Below, in pieces: positions 1 through 7,151 of a stretch of 12,204 bases of DNA. Both the position numbers and the translations under genes were made by a program. The notes under the pieces were generated by a model. It was not told the DNA's origin and searched no databases. It saw nothing but the letters and a program-made list of their open reading frames with translations. The stretch is taken from assembly GCA_003242275.1 (NCBI GenBank), contig QGUX01000082.1, positions 1 to 12,204 of the forward strand. Reading direction: 5' to 3'. Origin of the DNA: Pseudomonadota bacterium. Lineage in GTDB: Bacteria; Pseudomonadota; Gammaproteobacteria; Steroidobacterales; Steroidobacteraceae. Every line of letters begins with the position of its first letter. The stretch's first letter is position 1.

Positions 1-32
1 TTTGGTTACTTGGAGCAATTCGTCACTTCTTG

Positions 33-119
33 TGGTGCGGACGGCGGGACTCGAACCCACACTTCCTTGCGGAAAGCAGATTTTAAGTCTGCTGCGTCTA
101 CCAGTTTCGCCACGTCCGC
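33..119 (-). tRNA. tRNA-Leu, anticodon UAA, with encoded CCA
   Basis: Read on the minus strand this folds as a complete class II tRNA. The seven-base acceptor stem GCGGACG (119 down to 113) pairs perfectly with CGTCCGC near 37-43, followed by discriminator A and an encoded CCA (33-35). The anticodon stem GCAGA/TCTGC encloses the loop CTTAAAA, giving anticodon TAA at plus positions 85-83, which decodes leucine UUA codons. A long variable arm with a TTCC/GGAA-type stem and a TTCGAGT T loop agree with a leucine tRNA. The encoded CCA is usual in Gammaproteobacteria and less constant in Alphaproteobacteria. Confidence 0.97.
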
Positions 120-178
120 CTGGAAGATGAGGCTCCCGCAGGGGTTCCGCCCGGGATTATGGAGCATGGCGCGGCGGG

Positions 179-195
179 CCGCACGGAGGGTGCGG
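179..195 (-). terminator. Candidate hairpin downstream of copB
   Basis: CCGCAC (179-184) and GTGCGG (190-195) form a perfect six-base stem around a five-base loop, 25 bases after the copB stop on the minus strand. There is no following T tract, so it is at best a weak intrinsic terminator for the cop operon. In such GC-rich DNA a hairpin of this size can arise by chance. Confidence 0.3.
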
Positions 196-219
196 TGCGC
201 GGGTGATGGCGAGCCGGGT

Positions 220-996
220 TCAGAACCAGGTCCGGATGCCGATCACCACGCTGGTGTCGGCTGCATCCCCGCCCGTGGCATCGCGCAGGTTCGCCGTGCG
301 GCCGAACGCGCGCTCGTGGACCACGCCGAGGTATGGCGCGAAGCGCCTGAGGATCTCGTAGCGCAGCCGCGCGCCGAACTTCGCATGCGACAGGCCCGAG
401 CCGATGCCGCGCGAGGCATCGTCCCTGCCGTAGGCATCGGCCTCGATCCGCCAGTTGAGGATCAGGCGGCCGGTGAAATGCAGGTCGAGGTGCGCGTCGA
501 GGCGCGCCGCCGTGCGACCGCCCTCGCCCACGTAGGCGATGAGGCTGCCTTCGACCCAGAAGGGTGTCACGCCCTGGATGCCCAGCGCCGCAAAGGTGCG
601 CCCGCTGCGCGGCCGCACATCGTGGCGCACGCCGGCGAGCAGATCCCACCAGGCGGAGAGGCTGCGTCCATGGAAGAGCTCCACGTCGGCGGAGTCCGTG
701 CGCTCGTCCGAGCGCGTCCCCTCGCTGCGCAGCCAGAGCCGGTCGGTATCCGTGCCGAGCCAGCCTTCGAGCTTCCATGCCTGGCGGATGACATCGTCCT
801 CTTCCCAGGCTTCGAGGCGGTCGGCCAGCAGGTAACCGTGGATCGACCGGTCGTGGGTGGGGATTCCATGATCGGGTCCGGTGGCCGCGTGCCCGGTCCC
901 GGCGCCCGATGGCGTTGCCGCCGGTGGTTCCTGCGCAGGACAGGGTGCCGCCAGCGTCAGGACCAGCGCCAGCCATGCAAGGCCGGCGGTCCTCAC
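220..996 (-). CDS. copB: Copper resistance protein B (outer membrane CopB/PcoB family)
   Basis: The product is about 258 aa. It begins with a signal peptide (hydrophobic LAWLALVLTLAAPCPAQ near residues 7-23), followed by a family-typical domain running from HGYLLADRLEAWEED to a C-terminal IGIRTWF, an aromatic end usual for outer-membrane beta-barrels. Recognisable CopB segments are the ADRLEAW stretch, a GGRTAARLDAHLD-like strand and LNWRIEADAYGRDD. CopB proteins are thought to bind or sequester copper at the outer membrane. I chose the GTG at 996-994, which overlaps the copA TGA, because signal peptide and homology begin there and GGAGGA lies just upstream; the frame runs further upstream only inside copA. 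The N-terminal Met/His-rich repeats of many CopB proteins are nearly absent, leaving only a few scattered His. Confidence 0.88.
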   Translation of the reverse strand: MRTAGLAWLALVLTLAAPCPAQEPPAATPSGAGTGHAATGPDHGIPTHDRSIHGYLLADRLEAWEEDDVIRQAWKLEGWLGTDTDRLWLRSEGTRSDERTDSADVELFHGRSLSAWWDLLAGVRHDVRPRSGRTFAALGIQGVTPFWVEGSLIAYVGEGGRTAARLDAHLDLHFTGRLILNWRIEADAYGRDDASRGIGSGLSHAKFGARLRYEILRRFAPYLGVVHERAFGRTANLRDATGGDAADTSVVIGIRTWF

Positions 997-2495
997 TCCT
1001 CCACCCTGACCATGCGCATCATGCCGGCTTCCATGTGGTACAGCAGGTGGCAGTGGTAGGCCCACCAACCGGGAGCGTCCGCACGTACGCGGTAGCTGCG
1101 GCGGGTGCCGGGCGGCATGTCCACGGTATGCTTGCGCACGAGGAACCTGCCCTGTTCGTCCTCCACGTCGCTCCACATGCCGTGCAGGTGGATGGGATGC
1201 GACATCATCGTGTCGTTGACCAGCACGATGCGCAACCGCTCACCATGGTTGAACCGCAGCGGCTCGCTGGAGGAGAAGCCGATGCCGTCGAATGACCAGG
1301 CGAACTTCTCCATGTGGCCCGTCAGGTGCACTTGCAGTTCGCGCCCGGGTTCGCGCCCGTCGGGATCCTCGAAGGCCGAGTGCAGCATGGCGTAGGTGAG
1401 CACGCGGCGGCCATTGTCCCGCAGGCCGACGCCCGGATCATCGAGCCGCGGGCGCGGCGTCATCGCGCGGCCGGGGATCCAGTGGCGGCACCGGCGCGGC
1501 GAGGCCGTGGCGCACGGCCAGCGTGCCGCGGACGTGGCCGGTGCGCGCCGAGTCCTGCGCAAAGATGGTGTAGGCGTCCTGGCCGCGCGGCTCGACGATG
1601 ACGTCGAAGGTTTCGGCCACCGCGATACGCAGTTCCTCGACCGTGACCGGATGCACGTACTGGCCGTCCACCGCCACCACGGTCATCGCCAGGCCCGGAA
1701 TGCGCACGTCGAAGTAGGTCATCGCCGAGCCGTTGATCAGCCGCAGCCGCACCTCTTCCCCCGGCGTGAACAGGCCGGTCCAGTTGCCCGCGGCCGTGAC
1801 GCCGTTCATCAGGTAGGTGTAGGTGTGGGCGTTGACGTCCGAGAGGTCCGTGGGCGTCATGCGCATGGATGCCCACATGCGCCGCTCGGCCAGCGCCGCG
1901 CCAAGTCCCTGCCGGCGCGCATCGCGGAAGAAATCCCCCACCGTGCGCTGGTAGTAGTTGTCGTGCCCCGGCATCTTCTTCAGCCGCGTGAACAGCGACG
2001 CCGGATCGAGGTCCGTCCAGTCGCTGAGCATCACCACGTGGTCGCGCTGGTAGCTGAAGGGTTCGGGTCCGGCCGGATCGATGACCAGCGGCCCATACAG
2101 TCCCGCCTGCTCCTGGAAGCCCGAGTGGCTGTGGTACCAGTAGGTGCCCGCCTGATGCCGTGCCAGTGGATGGAGGCGTGGTCGCCATGGGCCCGACCGC
2201 GGGGCAGCGCATTGGTCACGTGCAGGGTGACCGTCGTGCCCTCGCGCCAGCGCAGCAGCGGCGCGGGCAGCGAGCCGTTGACCGTGATCGCCGGCCGGGT
2301 GCGACCGGTGAAATTGACCATGGACTGGCCGATGGTCAGGTGGAATCGGGTGCCCGACAGCTCGGGCATCGCGGGGACCGCAGGTTCCCGCGTCAGGCCG
2401 CGGGACGGTGCCAGGCCCGCGGCCGTGACCACGCCGCCTGCCGCGAGGCCCTGGACGAATCGACGCCGGGATGTGGGAACCGGATACGGCCGCAT
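993..2495 (-). pseudogene. copA: Multicopper oxidase CopA, broken by two frame-changing gaps
   Basis: CopA is a periplasmic multicopper oxidase of copper resistance. The start at 2495 precedes a twin-arginine signal (TSRRRFVQGLAAGG), as expected for this Tat-exported family; an in-frame ATG at 2534 is an alternative. Segment 1 (2495 to about 2154) holds cupredoxin domain 1 and the ligand motif HWHG. Segment 2 (about 2153 to 1468, another frame) resumes at QAGTYWYHSHSGFQEQ and continues to LDPRP. Segment 3 (about 1466 to 993, back in the first frame) resumes at MTPRPRLDDPG and carries the last copper motifs, HPIHLHG and HCHLLYHM. About 30 residues normally lying between HWHGI and GTYWYHSHS are missing at the first junction, and the Met-rich linker is missing at the second. 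No intact protein can be read without a shift. The copper ligands survive across the segments and segment 2 has no early stop, so the damage is recent or an assembly error. Confidence 0.85.
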
Positions 2496-2704
2496 GGGCG
2501 GGAGGCAGGCTCGTGGACGGGACAGGTACGGCATTCTACCGTGCCCCCCCGGATCCCCTGGCCGGTCCGGGTCCAAATCCCTGGCTGCGACCACGGGGAC
2601 CGTGGAACGGTTCGCTTCATCCGCACCCACGCGACGCCAGAATTGCCAGGCCACTCCCCCGGTGGTAGACCACTCCATCATCCGGCCGGATCGAGGAACC
2701 CGCC
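2496..2704. promoter_or_regulatory. Divergent control region between copA and the DUF411 gene
   Basis: About 210 bases separate the copA start and the plus-strand DUF411 start, so promoters for both directions must lie here. Two perfect dyads are visible: CCACGG-GGA-CCGTGG at 2591-2605 and GTGGT-AG-ACCAC at 2662-2673. Either could be a regulator site, but neither matches a CueR or CopR/CusR box that I recognise, and no cop regulator gene is in the window. I see no convincing -35/-10 pair. Confidence 0.4.
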
Positions 2705-3208
2705 ATGCCGAACGCCAGCCCAGACCCGCCTTGCAGTCCGATGCGCCGCAAGGTGCTCGTGTTCCTGGCCCAGGGCAGCGGACTGGCCGCGACCGGGCTG
2801 GCGGGCATCGCGGCGCACGCCGCGCAGGCGCTGCCGCGCGTGGTCATGCACAAGACCGAAGGCTGCGGCTGCTGCGATGGCTGGGCCGAGCACATGCGCA
2901 AGGCCGGCTTCGAGGTCGAGGTGCACGTCGCGCCCGACATCGACCGCGTCAAGGACCGCCTCGGCGTGCCCGCCGATGCCCGTTCCTGCCATACCGTGGA
3001 GGTGGGCGACTACGTGGTCGAAGGACATGTGCCGGCCGTCGACGTGCAGAGGCTGCTGAAGGAGGCGCCGCGGGCGTGGGGCCTTGCAGTGCCGGGCATG
3101 CCCATCGGCTCACCGGGCATGGGTGAGCTCCGGCCCGGCCTGTCCTTCGAGGTGCTGCTGATTTCCCGGGACGGTTCGCAGCGGGTGTACAGCCGCCACG
3201 AGGGCTGA
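2705..3208 (+). CDS. Exported DUF411 family protein, probable metal-binding
   Basis: This 167-aa protein has a basic N terminus (MRRKVLVFLAQGSGLAATG) and a hydrophobic stretch ending in an Ala-rich cleavage region, so it is probably exported to the periplasm. The mature part carries the DUF411 hallmarks: KTEGCGCCDGW with three close cysteines, then SCHTVEVGDYVVEGHVP, then GLAVPGMPIGSPGMG. Length and motif order are complete. DUF411 genes commonly accompany copper and other metal-resistance genes, and the Cys/His/Met pattern suits metal binding, but the exact role is not established. The ATG at 2705 is preceded by GAGG at a usual distance; an internal ATG at 2741 would give a more compact signal peptide. 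It is divergent from copA-copB, which supports a role in copper handling. Confidence 0.85.
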   Translation: MPNASPDPPCSPMRRKVLVFLAQGSGLAATGLAGIAAHAAQALPRVVMHKTEGCGCCDGWAEHMRKAGFEVEVHVAPDIDRVKDRLGVPADARSCHTVEVGDYVVEGHVPAVDVQRLLKEAPRAWGLAVPGMPIGSPGMGELRPGLSFEVLLISRDGSQRVYSRHEG

Positions 3209-3263
3209 ATGGCGTACCCTTGAGGCTCCGGCGGCAGACGGAGGCCGCGCCAGGGGTCGCGTC

Positions 3264-4277
3264 ATGGTGAAGGACGGGCATGTGCCAGCGCTCCCGGGGC
3301 AGCCGGAGCGCTTCATCCTGCGCAACAGCGCCGACATCAGGCGCGTGCGCAAGCATCTGCTCTCGCACTGGCGCGTGCCGCGCGTGCAGGTCAGCATCGA
3401 CAGCCTGCCTGTGGTCGAATCGCAGCGTGCGCAGCACCGCTTCGACACCCTGTCGGAGAGTTGCAATTGCCTGCTTGGCGAGATGGCGGGGGGCGTTACC
3501 CTGCTGATCGGCTGCTACCGGGCCTGGGTGCATACCTGGCTGGGCCCGCCGGACCTGATGCCGGCGGTGATCGCGGCGGTGGTCGTCGGTGTCGCGGGCA
3601 AGGCCATCGAGAAGGGCCTCACCCGAATGCGGCTGGTCCTGGTGCTGAGGAGACTGCAGCTCGTGCTGGCCGGAAGGATCGCCGGGACGGCCACGGCAAC
3701 ATCGGGCGGGCCTGGTCCCGCCCCCGGCGACGCACTGGTCTACAGGCTGGCGAACCGCTGGCCACGCAAGCTCGATTCCGGCCCTCCGCCAGCGTCCGCC
3801 TCCGCCCCGCCTTCGCCGGTGCGGCCCCGGCGACAGCTGCTGGTGGGCAGCGCGGCCGACGTGAACCGGGCGGCCGTGGGCCTGTTCTTCCACTGGAAGC
3901 TTCCTCGCATCGACATCGCCGAGGACACGCTTGCGCCGGACGTCGCGCAGCGCGCCCAGTACCAGCTGCGGCGCCTTCGTGAGGGACCGGGATTCATGCT
4001 CGCGGCGGTGCTGGCGACCATCACCCTGCTGGCGGGTTTCCTCATCTACCTGATGCGCAACTCGAGCCAGGATGCGGTGCTGTGGACATCACCACTGGGT
4101 TCCGCAGGCCCGCTGGCCGTGCTCGCAGGTACTTTGCTGGCCGCATTGGCCGGCGTGGCCGCCGAGGCGGCGTGGAAGCGCCTGCGCCTGCTGGGGCTGC
4201 TGCTGGAGCTGCGGCGGCAGTTCCGCGGGCAGGCGGATGGCGCCCGGCAGGATGATCCCTCCGGGCGTCTTCCCTGA
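3264..4277 (+). CDS. Membrane protein of unknown function with two similar halves
   Basis: I do not recognise this 337-aa protein. It contains an internal duplication. Residues 17-139 and 191-322 share the same layout: an S-A-D-[IV] motif, then H-W-[RK]-[VL]-P-R, then Q-R-A-Q exactly 19 residues after the HW pair, then two hydrophobic segments separated by a short polar loop, then a basic helix ending in LRR-Q. The halves are joined by a Pro/Ala/Ser-rich linker (about 145-190). Four membrane segments are predicted by eye, near 75-90, 98-115, 244-263 and 281-300, and there is no signal peptide. The ATG at 3264 has AGGGG upstream. It lies 55 bases after the DUF411 gene on the same strand and may be cotranscribed, which hints weakly at a link to metal stress. 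It converges on the hydrolase gene with a gap of about 15 bases. Confidence 0.75.
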   Translation: MVKDGHVPALPGQPERFILRNSADIRRVRKHLLSHWRVPRVQVSIDSLPVVESQRAQHRFDTLSESCNCLLGEMAGGVTLLIGCYRAWVHTWLGPPDLMPAVIAAVVVGVAGKAIEKGLTRMRLVLVLRRLQLVLAGRIAGTATATSGGPGPAPGDALVYRLANRWPRKLDSGPPPASASAPPSPVRPRRQLLVGSAADVNRAAVGLFFHWKLPRIDIAEDTLAPDVAQRAQYQLRRLREGPGFMLAAVLATITLLAGFLIYLMRNSSQDAVLWTSPLGSAGPLAVLAGTLLAALAGVAAEAAWKRLRLLGLLLELRRQFRGQADGARQDDPSGRLP

Positions 4278-4292
4278 AACGGGCTTTCCGGC

Positions 4293-5195
4293 CTAGCGCG
4301 GCAGGAAGGCCTCCGCGCAGGACTTGAGCACCCCGGCCCACTGGCGGAAGCGCTGGTTGCCGGTGACGAAGGGATGCGGCTCGCCGGCCCTGCGCGCCGC
4401 CAGCAGTGGCAGCTTCAGCAGCGTGCCATCGGCGACCACGTGGTTGCTGAGTGGTACGTCCACGCGCGGATCGAGCGCGATGAAGCGGTCCACGGCGGCG
4501 GCATAGGTGCGGATGCCTTCCGCGTCGAGATGGCTGGCACCGTCGCCGCCCCAGTAGCCCACGTAGTGCCGCTGGTTGCCGTCGCGCACCTCGAAGATGG
4601 GCGAAATGGTGCCCGGCGTGTGGCCGGGCGTCACCACGATGCGCACCGTGGTGTCGCCGAGGCGGACGGTGTCGCCGTCCTTCACCACGATGTCGCGGTC
4701 CGGGAACGGCGCCGGCGTGCCGCGCTGCGGCCAGGTCACCATGTGTTCCCAGTCGGCCTCGGACATGACGATGCGCGCCTTGAAGGTGGACTGCAGGTAC
4801 TTCGCGCCGCCGAAGTGGTCGTTGTGGCCGTGCGAGACGATGACGTAGCGGATGTCGGCCGGATCGAGCCCGAGCTTGCGCAGGCCACCGACGATGGTGC
4901 CCTCCACGTTGTGCTGGAAGCCGGCATCGAGCAGGATGATGCCCTCGCTGGTGGTCAGCGCCCAGGCCGAGGTGCTGCGGTCACCCACGAAGTACAGGTT
5001 GTCGAACACGCGCGCCGGCTCCACCGGCTCTGCGCTCTGCTGGGGAGCGGCCGGGCCGGTGCCGGCCGGCTTCGGGCAGAAGGCCTCGCGGATGCTGTCA
5101 TGCACGGCCGTATCCAGCGAAGGCGCGGCGGCGGACGTGAGCGCCGGCATGGAAAGGAACGCCGCCACGGCGGCGCGCACCAACTGTTTCAACAT
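4293..5195 (-). CDS. Exported metallo-beta-lactamase-fold hydrolase, subclass B3 type
   Basis: This 300-aa protein has a Sec signal peptide (MLKQLVRAAVAAFLS... to about residue 24) and a full metallo-beta-lactamase fold. The zinc ligands of subclass B3 are all present: H122-G-H124-N-D126-H127 in SHGHNDHFGG, H192 in TPGHTPG, and H252 in LSNHVVADG. It should be a periplasmic zinc hydrolase. B3-like enzymes include true beta-lactamases, but many chromosomal homologues have other substrates, and nothing here proves antibiotic hydrolysis. Cys40 and Cys293 could form a disulfide, and residues 41-60 form a Pro/Ala-rich insert before the fold. GGAGGA stands just upstream of the ATG. It is the last gene of a minus-strand run with the TlpA and rhodanese genes, 32 bases after tlpA, so a job linked to thiol or sulfur chemistry is possible. 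Confidence 0.85.
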   Translation of the reverse strand: MLKQLVRAAVAAFLSMPALTSAAAPSLDTAVHDSIREAFCPKPAGTGPAAPQQSAEPVEPARVFDNLYFVGDRSTSAWALTTSEGIILLDAGFQHNVEGTIVGGLRKLGLDPADIRYVIVSHGHNDHFGGAKYLQSTFKARIVMSEADWEHMVTWPQRGTPAPFPDRDIVVKDGDTVRLGDTTVRIVVTPGHTPGTISPIFEVRDGNQRHYVGYWGGDGASHLDAEGIRTYAAAVDRFIALDPRVDVPLSNHVVADGTLLKLPLLAARRAGEPHPFVTGNQRFRQWAGVLKSCAEAFLPR

Positions 5196-5227
5196 GATTC
5201 CTCCGTCCGCCGATCGCGGATCCCTGA

Positions 5228-5725
5228 TTACTGGTCCAGAAATTTCCTGATCGTGGCTTCCATCCTGGAGAGGTCCGCCTCGCCCTGGAAACGCGCCACC
5301 ACGCGGCCCTGCGCGTCGACAAGGTAGGTCAGCGGCAGGCCCAGCACGCCGCCGAGCTGGCGGGCGAACTTCGCATCGCCCATCACGATGGGGTAGGACA
5401 CGGGGAATCGCGCGAGGAAGCCCGTCACCTCGGACCTGTCGTCATCCATGGCCACGCCGATGACCTGCAGCCCGGCGGCCCCGAGTTCCTTCTGCCAGGC
5501 CGAGAACACCGGCATCTCCTCGCGGCATGGCGGGCACCAGGAGGCCCAGAAATTCAGCAACAGCAGCCTGCCGCGAAGCCTGGACAGCTGCACGGTCCGG
5601 CCGTCCAGGTCCTCCCGCACGAAGTCCGGCACCACATCGCCGACATTCATGGCGGGCGCGGCGGTGCCGGGCAATCCCGCGAGCCCCGCCAGGACGGCAG
5701 CAGACAGCACCGTCCGCCGCTTCAT
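5228..5725 (-). CDS. TlpA-type periplasmic thiol-disulfide oxidoreductase
   Basis: This 165-aa protein of the TlpA/ResA thioredoxin-like family starts with a basic, hydrophobic export signal (MKRRTVLSAAVLAGLAGLPG). It then shows the family order: VGDVVPDFVREDLDG, LLLNFWASWCPPCREEMP with the redox CPPC pair, VIGVAMDDD, and GLPLTYLVDAQG with the cis-proline region. Such proteins reduce disulfides in the periplasm, for example in cytochrome c maturation or partner-specific reduction. The ATG at 5725 is preferred because the signal begins there and because it lies one base after the stop of the upstream rhodanese gene, a spacing typical of translational coupling. The frame is open further upstream only inside the rhodanese gene. 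Its partner may be a neighbour, for instance the Cys-rich rhodanese-like protein. Confidence 0.9.
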   Translation of the reverse strand: MKRRTVLSAAVLAGLAGLPGTAAPAMNVGDVVPDFVREDLDGRTVQLSRLRGRLLLLNFWASWCPPCREEMPVFSAWQKELGAAGLQVIGVAMDDDRSEVTGFLARFPVSYPIVMGDAKFARQLGGVLGLPLTYLVDAQGRVVARFQGEADLSRMEATIRKFLDQ

Positions 5726-5726
5726 C

Positions 5727-6212
5727 TCATTCCGTCCTGGCCGTGGGATAGCCCTTCTCCACCCAGTCCGCACCGAAGTTGTTCTCGATGATCATCGCCT
5801 GGACATGGGTGAAGCCGAGCTCGACCAGTGCGTCATAGGCACCGGCCATGTTGGGGCAACGGTCCCAGGGGCAGCAGCCGCAGTAGATCAGGATGGGCGT
5901 GTCCTTCTGCAGGCCAGCCACGCGCTCGCGCAGCACCTGCAGGCCCGCGCCCGAATTGCCCGGACCCGCGTACTCGGAACCGGGGATGTGCGCCTGGTCG
6001 AACATGGTCCTGAATCCCACGTGCAGCATGAGGGTCCCTGCGGAGGAGCCATCCTTCACCCTGGCCGCCCAGTCGGCCGGCTGCACCAGCTTTTCCGCCG
6101 GAATGGAGGCGGCGGGCCTGGCCGCCACCGCGGAACCGGCCACCAGCATCAGCATGCAGGCGACCAGCAACATGGTCGTGATCCGCAGCTGGAGAACGTG
6201 CACCCGTGTCAT
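5727..6212 (-). CDS. Exported rhodanese-like protein with a cysteine-rich active loop
   Basis: This 161-aa protein has a long hydrophobic signal (MLLVACMLMLVAGSAVAA) and a single rhodanese domain. The domain includes the AHIPGSEYAGPG segment corresponding to the family's GHIPGA motif, and the catalytic loop region IYCGCCPWDRCPN. That loop has four cysteines within nine residues, more than the single catalytic Cys of ordinary rhodaneses, and the usual LDVR motif reads LHVG. Sulfur transfer or a thiol-redox role in the periplasm is plausible. Related Cys-rich rhodaneses occur near PQQ-dependent oxidation genes, but no quinoprotein is seen here. I prefer the ATG at 6212, which has GAGGG upstream; an ATG at 6227 in the same frame lacks such a site. 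The gene is followed after one base by tlpA, and the LysR gene lies about 60 bases upstream on the same strand. Confidence 0.85.
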   Translation of the reverse strand: MTRVHVLQLRITTMLLVACMLMLVAGSAVAARPAASIPAEKLVQPADWAARVKDGSSAGTLMLHVGFRTMFDQAHIPGSEYAGPGNSGAGLQVLRERVAGLQKDTPILIYCGCCPWDRCPNMAGAYDALVELGFTHVQAMIIENNFGADWVEKGYPTARTE

Positions 6213-6272
6213 CGATGTGGCCCTCATGTTCGGCAGGAAACGTGATTGTGCACCACAAACGGCCCGGACCCT

Positions 6273-7151
6273 TCATTCCACGCTGAGGTCGCGCAGGATG
6301 CCGTGCACGAACTGGGCGGCGGGCGTGAGCCCCGGCGAGCGCCGGTAGGCCAGGTACAGCGACCGCAGCAGGGGCGTATCACCCAGGGGTCGCGCCAGCA
6401 GGGTGCCGGCTTGCAGGTCCTCGTGCATCGCCGCCATGCTCATGGGCGCCACGGCGAACCCGCGGCGCACGATCTCCATTGCGCTGTGCAGCGAGTCGAT
6501 CTCGACCACGATGCGTGGCGTCAGGTTCTGGGCCGCGAAGGCACCGTCGACCAGCGTGCGGATGGCATTGGGCCGGCGCGGCATCACCCAGGGCAGGCGC
6601 GCCAGCGCGGCCAGCGTCGGCTGTTCCGGCAGGCTCATCGACGGAGCGTGGATGAGCACGATGGCTTCGCTGAGGATCTCCTCGCCGGTCACCACCCCCT
6701 CCGGCCGGGTGGCCGAGATCGACAGCTCGATGTTGCCGTTGACCAGCAGCTCGTGCAGCACCAGGCTGCCTTCTTCCCGGATCTGCAGCCGGATCTCCGG
6801 GTGCTGCGTGCAGACCTTCTCGATCAGCGGCAGGCCGAAGCGCGGCAGCATGGTCGGCGGGATGCCCACGATCACGGTGCCGGAGAGTGGCTGCACTTCG
6901 CGGTGCACGGCCTCGTGCAGGTCGTCGAACTGCCGCAGGATCGCCTGCGCCCGCGCATAGAGGACCTTGCCCGCGGGCGTCGGCGTCACCCCGGATACCG
7001 AGCGGTCCAGCAGCTTGACCTTCAGTTCGTGCTCCAGGATGGCGAGCTGCTGGCTGAGCGCAGGCTGCGCAATGCCACTGGCGGCCGCGGCCCGCGTTAT
7101 GCTGCCGCTGTCCACGATCTGCACGAAATAACGAAGCCTGCGGCTGTCCAC
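6273..7151 (-). CDS. LysR-type transcriptional regulator
   Basis: The product is about 292 aa, the normal LysR length. The N-terminal winged helix-turn-helix is complete: DSRRLRYFVQIVDSGSITRA, then ASGIAQPALSQQLAILEHEL, then LLDRSVSGVTPTPAGKVL. An effector-binding domain follows (GTVIVGIPPTMLPRFGLPL through the C terminus). Such proteins usually control a divergent gene in response to a small molecule, here most likely the transporter-P450 pair. The start is uncertain. Homology favours the GTG at 7151, which has no evident ribosome site; an ATG at 7187 in the same frame would overlap the transporter gene. The downstream rhodanese-tlpA-hydrolase genes lie on the same strand, so readthrough into them is possible. 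The effector is unknown. Confidence 0.9.
   Translation of the reverse strand: MDSRRLRYFVQIVDSGSITRAAAASGIAQPALSQQLAILEHELKVKLLDRSVSGVTPTPAGKVLYARAQAILRQFDDLHEAVHREVQPLSGTVIVGIPPTMLPRFGLPLIEKVCTQHPEIRLQIREEGSLVLHELLVNGNIELSISATRPEGVVTGEEILSEAIVLIHAPSMSLPEQPTLAALARLPWVMPRRPNAIRTLVDGAFAAQNLTPRIVVEIDSLHSAMEIVRRGFAVAPMSMAAMHEDLQAGTLLARPLGDTPLLRSLYLAYRRSPGLTPAAQFVHGILRDLSVE

Noticed and set aside
33..119. tRNA-Leu as the attachment site of a genomic island carrying the cop genes
   Set aside because: Islands normally join at the tRNA 3' end, which here points to the left edge, away from the cop genes. No repeat of the tRNA end and no integrase is seen in the window.
1396..3126. Long plus-strand open frame of 576 codons across copA and the DUF411 gene
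   Set aside because: It is antisense to copA and out of frame with DUF411. Its product is Arg/His/Gly-rich without domains, as expected from GC-rich shadow frames.
4293..5195. Calling the hydrolase an antibiotic-resistance beta-lactamase
   Set aside because: The zinc ligands fit subclass B3, but fold and ligands are shared by many non-lactamase hydrolases, and the operon context points elsewhere.
4374..5327. Plus-strand open frame of 317 codons opposite the B3-type hydrolase
   Set aside because: It is antisense to a gene with intact zinc-ligand motifs, and its own translation has no family features.
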